From: Elysia marginata
Taxonomy: Eukaryota; Mollusca; Gastropoda; Plakobranchidae
NCBI GenBank assembly: GCA_019649035.1
Contig: BMAT01006917.1
Span: forward strand, 45,775 to 78,125
Reading direction: 5' to 3'
DNA: 32,351 nucleotides
The notes under the pieces are model-generated. The model was given only the letters and a program-made list of their open reading frames with translations. It ran no database searches and was not told the DNA's origin. A program made the position numbers and the translations under genes. Of this stretch, positions 1 through 10,500 are shown one piece after another (within the stretch, counting starts at the first letter, position 1; every line of letters begins with the position of its first letter).

Positions 1-1343
1 TTAAAAGACGAGCTTTCCGGAGGTACCATTCGTTTGATTGGATGTTGCTATTTACATGGTGAAAACACGCGTCTAAAAATAGGTCTATTTTTACCCCTCA
101 AAATTAGGTTATAGCCTTGATTTATCATGGTAAAGATAGGTACCGTTGGAAAGCCCAGCTTTTCCTCTTTCTTGTGGTGTTTATTTCATGAGTCTAGGTT
201 AATTTGGACCGTAGCGCAGGCCGATCTCGCAAGGCAAGGTCTAAACGCTTCAACTGCACATTGCCGAAAAAGGCCGTTCTAGGTCTAATTATGTGTTTAC
301 TTTAGCTCTAAGTAATTAAATCCTTGTAAAATAAAAGATGTTAGTACTTACGTATTCTGAAAGATAAAAGGACGATGAAAACATTGATACACTTTTAGTT
401 ATGGTTAACTAGGAAAACAATGTTTTATTCGAGGTTGAACATGCCCAAAATTCATCTACATAACCGAAATTCTCATGCCTCGCACAGGCATTCAGCCTGC
501 CCTACCGGTACCTAGTGCAATGCATTGTGGGATAGATGATCATCTCAAATTTCATCATTACTCAACAAAATAACAGTTCCTCTCACCAGGTTCAGGCTCA
601 GCTTTGCTTCTGACACCCACACTTAAAAGGAGTGCCAATGGAATAAAATTAATCATTAACATACTGTTTTGAAAGTAATTCTAGACAAACAGAAAACATA
701 GAATATTCCTAAAGCGAGACATAGACCTAGAATTAGTAATTGCAAAAGGTTCAGCGCTTGATTTGATCTAGACTCTCTACAAGCTCCACAAAAATAGGTG
801 AAATGCGCCAAGAAAATAACGTTGTGATTCCACCTGGAAAATGAGCCTCTAATTTTGCGTTCTGAAATCTGCTGTGTAAATGCACCTCTAACACATGGAG
901 AGCATGTGCGTTATCTGCTCCTCACAAACACTCTTCAAGGAATAAAACTAGGCTAAACCTTAGTGGTTTTTCCAACATTGTATGAGACTTGATCACTGGA
1001 ATAATAATAATCCTAATCAAGGCTGTTACTTGCGATGAGTGGACAAAGTTTTGGTTGAGATCATTGCATAAACCCGTTTTAAGCATGTGAGTTATCTCCT
1101 ATTCATAATCAGTTGCTTTGGGAATTTAAAACAAAAGGCCTTTAGGCTGAACCAAAATGATTATTTTTTTATAAGTATGAGAATTATGGGTATTGGATTT
1201 TAATCCTACCCAAAACTGATGGTTTTTATAAGTAGGCCAAACCAGTTAGTACTTCTGTGTATTGTAACATGGTTATCAGCAAACTTTCTTTAAAACATTG
1301 TGACATCTATATATGATTCTGCTTACACAAAATAAAGGTGTAG
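1..1343. other. Upstream or 5' intronic DNA, no gene recognised
   Basis: I find no convincing exon, RNA gene or promoter here. The only structure noted is an imperfect inverted repeat of about 25 bp (3-27 against 139-165, sharing GCTTTCC and GGTACC), which may mark a small foldback element. If the missing first exon were inside the window it would have to be here or within the following transposon, and I could not find it. Confidence 0.5.
1338..1343. repeat. Left target-site duplication GTGTAG
   Basis: GTGTAG lies directly before the left TIR and is matched by GTGTAG at 3560-3565 directly after the right TIR. Confidence 0.65.
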
Positions 1344-2188
1344 CAGGGCTTGAAATAGACCGCAGCACCGCGGCAATTTGCTGTGGTGCCCTTGCAATTT
1401 GCCGTAATGCCCTCAAAATCAGAGGGCCAACCGCGGCAATTTTTGCCGTGCCTTTGTTTTGTTGAAAATAAAATTTACCGGCAATTACATAAATTCCGGT
1501 GAAAAACAAAGACGTGCCGACCATCACTTCAGTCGAAGTGCAGAAGGCCTATATAATGTTATCTTCGATTAAGACAGGATCACGCGCCGTGTCTTGTGCC
1601 GTGGTCATTAGCTCCGACACTCACCTATCCTTTGTCGGCTAGACTCGCGGTGAGCAAAGTTTCACGAATGCAGTATGACATGAGTTGTTATTAATAGCGG
1701 TAACGGATAGATCTAAAGTCTACAGTTTTGAGTCTCTTCTAAGTATTCCCACAATTGTAGCGTTTTTATCGATCGATGCAGAGTGTCGCCGACATGTAGT
1801 GGGCAGGGGGAGAGTATGCACAAATTATAGGTCTACAAGTGAGCAGTAAGGAATGAAAGTCCGTTACCCGCTGCACGGGGAATTTCTTGGAAATGGCAAG
1901 ACCGTAACCTAGCCTAGACCGTAACGCATCGCGAAGTTTTGCGCGTTTTGTTCACAAAGTTTTCTGCATTTTGTTCTACACGGACCAAGAGCCACTTTAC
2001 CGCGAAAGAAAACGAAGGGATCTGGGTCAAAGCAGCATAAATGGCAAGAAATTCGATGCATTTTCTATTAAATGCTAAGATTTGATACAATGTAGATCTA
2101 TGTGTACTTCATGCGAGTACCGTATTAATGAACTCAAATAACTAACCCTATCAATATTGGGCTACTAACGGAGATCCGCTTATACAAG

Positions 2189-2208
2189 AGATCTAGATCT
2201 AGATCTAG
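2189..2208. repeat. (AGATCT)n microsatellite
   Basis: About three palindromic AGATCT hexamer units. The same hexamer array recurs at 14039-14053 and 17599-17627. Confidence 0.85.
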
Positions 2209-2238
2209 CCATATTAAACTGCTGTGAGTGTGAGTGTT

Positions 2239-2267
2239 TGAGGGGTTGGTGGGGGGAGGGGGGCGGA
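2239..2267 (+). other. G-rich tract, possible quadruplex
   Basis: A run of four or more G-blocks (GGGG, GG, GGGGGG, GGGGGG) separated by one or two bases, followed by GAGA repeats. It has quadruplex-forming potential on the + strand. It lies inside the transposon, so a gene-regulatory role is not implied. Confidence 0.4.
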
Positions 2268-2445
2268 GACAGAGAGAGAGATAAATATTTGAATTCATGA
2301 TAAATGTAGGCCTACGTAGTTTTAGGCTTCAATATCACTCACTCTATTATAATATGACTGAGTTGATAAACTATTCAGCTCATCTTTATCATGGCCTGCC
2401 AGAATCATATGCTTCTCCTGCATCCACGTCATCAACAGCTCATAT

Positions 2446-2527
2446 TTTGTCATCATCCTCATCATCATCAACATGAGTGACAAAATTATCATAATAATTA
2501 TCACCTTCATCATCATTATCATCACCA
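2446..2527. repeat. ATC-rich imperfect trinucleotide repeat
   Basis: Irregular CATCATCATC units with interruptions. Open frames across it on the - strand consist of Met/Ile or Asp repeats and are low-complexity artefacts. Confidence 0.7.
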
Positions 2528-3559
2528 AAGGAAACCTCAGCATCAACATCAGCAGCCACACAAACAGACAAGAAAAAGACAAAAATTGCCACTAGCAGTA
2601 TAAAATTGTGGAAATTGTGGAATCTGGAGTGGCTAAGGTGGACCACATTTGAAAACATTTTCGTCAAGAGTCTTCTGTTCCACACGCAGAGAACAGTCAC
2701 AAGAACAATCACTGTCACTGTGTCAGCAAAGCAGCAATATTTGGGGATCAGTGCATTATAAAGAGATGAATAAAAATAAAGAAAGATACTTCAGTGGCAC
2801 ATGTGAAGTCAGAGGCACAAAAGAAAAATGTCTAGAGATGAGAGGAGTTGGCATTATAAACAGCCTTTAACTTTAAGAAGATAGATCAAGCAGAGATGGA
2901 AAGATCAAAGAAGAATGTTACTATTCTTAGTCTTTTGTTTAATGCGATTTAACTGGGATTTACTTATTCTAATTGTATTTATGATTACTCTTCTTTACAT
3001 ATTTTTAAATAAACAAAGACCCTCTCTATACATTTTTAGAGAGGAAGGATTGATTGATTGAAATTCTTTACAAGCCTAGTCCATCATTAGCGATGATTTC
3101 AGGGCTTACAATCTCTTAAAATTTAGTTCACTTTGACCCTATAAACTTGTCAACCTATCTCATATCAAAATCAAGTTTTAAAAGTTTACTATACATTTGC
3201 TTCAGATTTTGCTATATAATCCAATCTCTTTCAGATAATCCAAAATCTGAAAGGCTTTCATCTCTCGAAATAGTGTGTGCATATCAGTCGTCTTATAACA
3301 TTTTTGTCTGCTTCTAGCAAAAAATCTGCGCATTCCACTAAAATGTGTTTTACAGTGAAAGGACTTTCACAAGCTGTACAGCAGGGTTGTCATTCATACA
3401 AACGTTGTGATTTACTAAATTGTTACTAATTTTAATCAAGAAATAGATCACCTATACTTTTGCCTTGGTGCCCAAGCAAATTGCCTCGGTGCCCCCTGAT
3501 TTTCAGGCCTTACCGAGGCATTTTTTGCTTGTCCTTCTGAACACCTAATTCAAGCCCTG

Positions 3560-3565
3560 GTGTAG
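3560..3565. repeat. Right target-site duplication GTGTAG
   Basis: GTGTAG follows the right TIR and pairs with 1338-1343. The ATG at 3567 begins two bases further on. Confidence 0.65.
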
Positions 3566-3665
3566 AATGTCAATGTTACGTTTTGATCAAATCAGAAGTG
3601 TCATTTTTGTCACAGCCTCCTTTGTTGAAATTTCAAGTACACTTCTCTACTTGTACTCCATACAG

Positions 3666-3872
3666 CTGAAAGCTAAGGGCAACACCAACCTGAATGCAGA
3701 CTCATCCAGACAGTTACAACTCCAGCTTCAACAGCAACAATCTAAAAACCAGCAGCAGCAGCAAGCCAAATCACAGAAAGCTCAACTTCAGCAGCAGGCA
3801 TCGACCAAATCTCCACAATCTTACAAGACACAGCAGAAGCAGCCTGCGGACATGCTTGCAGTGATGCAACAG
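3666..3872 (+). CDS. TRERF1: Coding exon 1 of those seen (Gln-rich)
   Basis: The acceptor is ...tgtactccatacag and the donor is CAG|gtaagc, giving 69 codons, phase 0 at both ends. The product starts LKAKGNTNL and ends MLAVMQQ and is rich in Gln, Ser and Lys. It has no start codon of its own. The frame stays open upstream to an ATG at 3567, so this could instead be the end of an alternative first exon, but the pyrimidine-rich acceptor and seamless phase favour an internal exon. Confidence 0.78.
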
Positions 3873-6800
3873 GTAAGCTTGTCTTGAGCTTTACTTTGCC
3901 AATGAAGCTCTTGGCTAGTGTACTAATGAACTTGTCTGTAATGGCCAAATTTTATCTTTCCCTCAGCAGTGCGACGGGGTGCGAAAAAAAAAGTTAAGAA
4001 ACTCTGTGGTATTTCTAAAACTTTTTTTAAAATAAATGTTTGACTCTTTTGTTCATATTAAAATTGATTAACCGCCCAGCCTCGTTGATTCTTTAACTTT
4101 TTTTTCTACACCCAGGTTGTAATGATAATGGCTAAAAATATGCTGGAAACATGTTTTACGAAGCATTTGATTACATATGTATGTTTGACTTGAATGGAAG
4201 AGACAGACCCATATTATTTTCTCATGCTCTCAGGTGCAGCAACTTCAACAACAGATTCAGCTTGAAATGCAGAGAAAGAAGGAGAGAGAAGCAAGTGCTG
4301 GGAATCAAGCAAACTCTGGCAAAGCTGCCACATCTCAACAACAACAACAGCAGCAGCAGCAGCAGTTGGATTCTTCTTCCTGGCAAGACAGGGCCGGCGT
4401 GAGTTCTAGATTTTACTCGCGGCTTGGGGCAGAAGCAACATTTTTTCGTCTGTTCTAGCTTCTGAAAAGTGGCCCTGTGTGTACCCATTGTCTGATTCAG
4501 TCATTTGTAAAAGATTTTTGTAAAGCTGGTTGGGACTGAATAAATATTCTAGGTGTCAGTTTTTTATTACCCTTTGTAGAGTATTTAACAAAGGTGAAGG
4601 GTCTTCTGTTGGTTTTTTTTTTGTTGTTATTGTTTTTGTTTTTTTTCTCATTTTTTTTTTTTTTTCTTTTTCTGAAGAGGGCTTAAAATCGAAAAATGAG
4701 TTTGCTTTCTGTCCTTGATAAGTGCTCAACTTTTGTCTACAGGGGTGCAAGTTTTCTGATTTTTGCAGGAATTCAGAGTTTTTTAATTTTTTTCCAGCTA
4801 AAAAGGAAGAAAATTAGAAAAAAATTGACTCTCAAATGCTTATAAGAAAAGCCTACATAGTTAATATTAACAGAGGTGTTAAAGTTTTCCGGCTTTTTGT
4901 ACTTATAATATTTCAATTGAGACGCAATTCTCACCTGTTCAAGTTTTTTCTCAAAATCCAATTGACATACCAAATTTAAGTCTTCCTAAAATATGCCTAT
5001 TCATATAAAATCCAAGTGTTACTCTACTATCATAAATTAGATTGATATCTAGAAGCAAAACAAAAAAAACTTAGCAGACCTTATTGCAGTTGCAAATAAA
5101 GGGACAGGTATGGTTTATTTGACTTCATGGATTCACTTGAGGTAAGACTGGAAACAGCAAATTTTGATAGCATAATGTATGTTTATTTTATAAACTAGCA
5201 AATAACCTGCTAGCAGTGAGGGGACTAAACTATTAAGACCATTAAAAATTTCCACAGGTGTACACATTTGTGAGCACTCCAACATCGAGCGAGGTGTCAC
5301 CAGCGTCTCACAGTGATCAGTCTCCAGGTGCTGGTGGCATGGTAATGGCGGCAGGTCAGACCCACAGTCCTGTGTCCCCAGCAACAAGTGTCGGAACACC
5401 AACTGGCACACAGCCACGCAGCCCCATGACAAATTCGGTAGCCAAACCTGGTTGGTTTCCACCTGCAGACGCAAAAACGTAAGAGATGGTTGGGTCTGTT
5501 CTTTTTTTTGTTTTGTTTTTTTTTTCAATTAGAAATTTGATGTGGTTTAAATATAAAATGAAGTAGTGACTTTGTTTAATGATCTCAGATGATTGTTTTT
5601 CTCAGCACTTTATGAGGCTAGAGTATATGATATTGAGCTACAGTGTTTCATCAAAACCTTTGATTCTTGAAACTATGGACTAAAGATATTTTTTTTATTT
5701 GGTGCTCATTCTGCCTCTTCATATTTCAGGGAGGAAGCGGCCAAAACTCAAGCTTACTGTGCTATCTGTGATCGCTACTTTAAAAATGCTGCGGCTTTAA
5801 ATGGCCACATGAGATGTCACGGAGGATTTTTAAAACAATCAAAGGTATATATCACATTCAATTATTTTTTAACTCTTAAAAATATATTTTCAGCATACAT
5901 TTTTCCTCTTGGTAAAACCATTATTTTGTGTCATATTGTTGACTGTGAAAGATATTTATTTTCATTCATTGGTAAATCAAATTAATTATGATATAGTCTT
6001 GGTGAATCATGTCTGTGAAACGAATATTCTTACATAACCTACATATTTTCTGCTAAGTAAATTTTGTCTGTTATGCTTGGACTGTACAGTCAATATTATC
6101 TCGTTTGCCCAAACACAGTTCTGAAAATGGTCATTCAGCACCATCCTTTCAATACTCAAATGTTGAGGCTTTGCCAGTAATATTTAATGATGTGGTTAAA
6201 GCTATTACTTACCTAAATTTTTTTTTTATTTTTTTTTGTCATCATCTAACAGGAGAAGGATTCCAAAAAGTCCCCAGTGCGTAAAAACTCCAATTCCTCC
6301 TCCTCTGATATGGGCCCACCATTGCGTAGGCCTCCACACATATCAACACCGTCCCCTCAGTCTGCTGTTGCTCGCACATCACCAACAACGCTGACCTCCT
6401 CAAGTTTCTCTCCAAGCCCTGGCTCAGTGTCTCAGGACCAGCACCTAGGATCAGTAGAAATGCTAGCAGTTGGTTCTCCCACAGACCATCAACTGCTGCA
6501 GGTACATCTCCCAAATTTTCACTTTCCATTTTCCTTGCCTCAGTAAAATCCCTCTATATCTGACTTTGGATCACTAAACTGCTGCTTTAAATCAAGACAG
6601 TTTCTTCTGAAAATGAACCAAAAATCTGTTGAATTAAAAATGATTTTGCATCCAGTAGAATTTCTGTGAAAATAAGACTTCTGATCATAAGGACTTGTAG
6701 AGAATCAAAGCTAAGGCTTTCTTGTCTTTTAGCTAGTTCAAGGAGTGCAGCAGTGTTCTTTTTCAGAAGCTTGTATGTTTTGAGATCCACTTTTCTATGC

Positions 6801-7562
6801 CTCCAAATTAAATAGAAAAAAAGTTTGAAATTTATATCAATTTTCAAAAAAAATGTTCTGTTCTTTATTTCATTCAAAAGAGATATATTGAAAAAATTTA
6901 AACCCCACTTTTTGAAACTGTTTTTGTTTTTAATTTTGTTTTGTTTTTTAAAATTTCTGATCACTCACTCACTCACTACCCTTCTTGCCATGGGCAACTA
7001 GTGCAGCAAAAATACAAGCACCACAAGGGTCCTTAGAAAGCTTATTCCGCGAATGACTAAGGTTATTTGTTGCTGTTTCTGTAACAAAATTTTTTTACAA
7101 GATGGGGTAGTTAGCCCTATGCTTAACCTACAATTAGGGGAGTGGGGTGGACCGTGTCTAGTATGGCCTCTATCCTTTGACCTGTGCGGCTTGGGTGGCC
7201 CTACCAGGAGCATAAAACTCCCGCCGGCATAGCTCTCAGGGTCGTTGAGACACACAAGCTCACTCACCATGTCAAGGTAACGGTCCATGAGTGAGAAATT
7301 TCTGATAGCTCAGTGAAAATGTGTGTCGGATATGAATTTTACATCTTTTAAATATTGGGCCTAAAATCACTTTGAAACTCTCTCACCTTTTACTGGCCTC
7401 ACCACAGGATGCAGCTGGAGGAGATCTCGCTCTACCTCGTCAGAAGCACAAACACCTTCAGGAACAATTGTCTTCACACATTCTGAAGCGCAGGATGTCT
7501 GGTGAACAGCAGATAAGACGGCAGCAGCAGCAGCAACAGAAACTGCAGAACAAAACCATTCA

Positions 7563-7594
<32 letters not shown>

Positions 7595-10500
7595 AGCAGC
7601 AACAACAACAACATCTGCAGCCCAATCAACAACAGATCAACTTTCTTGAGGAACATATCAAATCTCATCAACACCAGCTTCAGCAGCAGTCACATCAATA
7701 TCAGGATCAGTCGCAACAAAATCTCCAGGTAGGTTGTGATGTGCAAAACTTGTTCACTCCCTAGTACTGCTACTGAACTGACTTTGTTTTGGCTGCAAGA
7801 TGGAGACCATGTGTGGCCATAACTCCTGTGCTGTAGCAGATTTAATAGATCATGAGTATTCTCTACTAATTACGTTGACATAGCTCAAGTCAGTAAGTAC
7901 TTCTACCAGATTATTTGGAACTCTGCAAATGAATTGCTTAACTTCAATAATCACATACTTTCAAACTGCAAATCAGTTTCTTCTCTGTGGAAGTTTTTTT
8001 TTTCTTTTCATTTTTGTACAAGGATTGAGGTTTGATTCACTATTAATGAGTGAAGTACTTTGTTGTTTTTAGGGCGTTTTTTTTAAGAGGGGAAGGGGGG
8101 GGGGATTATTACCAAATGAAAGATATATAACCATTAATGGGCTTTGTTACTCTGCCTTTTTTTCCTCTCCCTCAAGATGCTGTCTGGAAACTTTTTAGAA
8201 AACGACACCGCAGGCACCACCATTGTAGAATCAGCACCATCTACCCGCTCAATGTCTCCTCACCAGGGAGAACACATACAGAGACTGGTTCAAAGTTTTC
8301 AACAGGTTGGAGATTAGATATTGTTTTTTAGCCAAAAATTTCTGTCAGTTTTTAAAACAATATTATTTTTTTTTAGACAGAGGTTGATATGTCACTCCCT
8401 CCCTTTTTTTCAATTGAAATTTACCACAGTGCGAGTTTTCTGAAGTGAGCATGTAAGATAAAAAGTTCATATATTATTTTAAAAAAGAAACAATAGCTAT
8501 GTAACTTTAGTTAAGAGTTTTGTCAGTTTTGTCTTGAGAAACAAATGCTTGTTTTCTGGTGAAAACTGGAATTCTAGCTTATTCCTGGTATTCAGCCCCA
8601 AAGTCTGTTTTGTTTTTCTTGGAAATGATGTGAGGGGTTGAACTAAGAGGTGGTAAGTTTGAGTCTCTTCTTTGTGTCCTGCTTTAATGAGTTCTGAGAC
8701 ATTTTTAAAAAGCAGCAAAGTCTAAATAAATCTTGTATAATTTATTGTGCGAACTTCTATAATCTACTTATAAGAACAGGCTCAGCATGTGTTGGGAGGT
8801 TTAAGTATTTACTATTAGCAATAACTAATTGAATCATTTTTAAGATATATGTATATTGTTAAAAGATTAAAGAAATTAAAGGAATATTCTAATAAAAATA
8901 AACAATTACAGCAGAATCCACTTTAAGTCAATACTTTTAAAGAAATCTTGCTTAAAGTCAACTGTCATTTGGCAGTCTCATCTTCTTTTTGTCAATTCTT
9001 TTTTTTAATGCTTTCACTCTACGCATTTTTTTGTTTTTGAGGTGTTGACTCTATCAGGATTCCATTGTACTAGGCTTCCCCAACAGGCCAAAGATTAATG
9101 TTAAAAAGGTGCAAGTACAGGTTGAGAACTGCGGGGCCATTTCTGGACTATAATAAATTTTTTATTGTATTTGTAAACTCTAATAGAGTGTTAAATTTTG
9201 TGTTACATGTCCATCAGGTGGAAGAACTTCAGAGACAGTCCCAACAGCAGCAGGCCCAGCAGTTGAATGTCAGCCCAGAGCAGTTGGATCAGATTCGGCA
9301 GCAGCACAAGTTGTTGGGCCTGCCGCCCCTCAATCCTCAACAGCTGCACTACCAGCTTCAGGAGCAGCAGGCGCAGATTGTACAGGTTAGTTGTTGTCTA
9401 GTCTGTACGGGCGGTTTTCAGTTAGTCTTTCAAGGCCTGTAGCCACCACCTATGTTGAAAATATAATGGAGCAACTAAAATGAAATGACAATTGAGAAAC
9501 TAAAATAGACATGGAAGTAATTCCTAAAAGTGTTTTGTTACAAACAACTTAAAACCTCCCTGTAGGTATTCTATTTTAGAATTTTACATGTAAAGCTGAA
9601 TTGTAGTAGGAGATGTTTTTATATAATTTGATATCTGTAAGTATAAAGTTACCCAAGATTTGGGCTTACTAACTTTGCATTCGTTTGAAAGTTAAAGACT
9701 GTCAGAATTTACTGTTTCTCAGCTGTCTAAAGCCCCTGCGGGGTGCACTAAAATTTGTAACTTGTTTCATTTAAATAATAAATTAAACTTTAACCCAATT
9801 TTTTTTTTTATTACATCAAGAATAAATTCAATATTTCTGGCTCACCCATAGGCTCAAATGAGAGAGCAACAGCAGATGCAGGAAATGCAACAGCAACAGC
9901 AGTTTCAAGAACAGCAACACCAGGCAGCACTAGTCATGTCAACTTCCTCATCCCCTTCCTCCGCCCAAATTTTGGACCCTCAGGCACAGGCAGGGGCTTT
10001 GGCCCAGCAGCTCAACAGTGGCACAGACACCATGAGCCTAAATCAGCGGGGAATCCTGTCCCCAACCGCCTTATCCACACAGCATGTGATCACTAACCCG
10101 GTCAACAACACAGCAACGGTGACCCCACTCAATACCTCAGTGCAGCAGATTCTTGCGGCGTTAGATCCGTCTGTTGTCACAGCGGCAGGGATAAACCTCG
10201 GGGACCACCACAACCTTCTTCTTCAACTCCACAAGCAGCAACAGCAAGACCAGGGAGATGGTGCCAATATGGTAGCGGCATCAGGCATGGTCTCAAACAC
10301 TAGCGGGTTAAGTCCTGGGGTAAACATCGGCAGCAGTGTCTCAGGGGGACTTATGTCAGTAGGCCAATACCAGAATCCCTCTGATCCTCTAAGGGACCAA
10401 TCACAGCCAGCATTACTCCAGACTGGGCTGCAGCAGATCCCACAAATCCTGTTGCAGCCTCCTGACGCTGACGATCTCAGTGGCGTTCCAACCATCTCTA

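Larger units (their letters stand above)
1344..3559. mobile_element. Non-autonomous TIR DNA transposon, about 2.2 kb, flanked by GTGTAG duplications
   Basis: The left end is CAGGGCTTGAAATAG and the right end, reverse-complemented, is CAGGGCTTGAATTAG (14 of 15 match). Immediately outside, GTGTAG occurs at 1338-1343 and again at 3560-3565, as expected for a target-site duplication. Just inside both ends there are related CGGCAATTTGC / GAGGCAATTTGC motifs and a shared AAAATCAG block in opposite orientation. No transposase reading frame is visible, so it is non-autonomous or decayed. The CAGGG ends resemble hAT transposons, but the 6-bp duplication is shorter than the usual 8, so the superfamily is uncertain. 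The interior holds the AGATCT microsatellite, a G-rich tract and an ATC-rich tract. Confidence 0.75.
6502..7407 (+). other. Intron 5, carrying a retroposon
   Basis: A GT-AG intron between exons 5 and 6. The segment 6502-6950 is plain AT-rich sequence. The rest is occupied by the retroposon at 6962-7295 and its duplicated flanks. Confidence 0.8.

Noticed and set aside
2322..2718. Minus-strand frames rich in Met/Ile/Leu or Asp
   Set aside because: They come from the ATC-rich repeat inside the transposon and are low complexity.
6998..7288. 96-residue minus-strand open frame
   Set aside because: It lies wholly within the retroposon bounded by target duplications; treated as repeat-derived, not a host gene.
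7474..7674. Leucine-repeat minus-strand frame
   Set aside because: It is the complement of the polyglutamine codons of exon 6.
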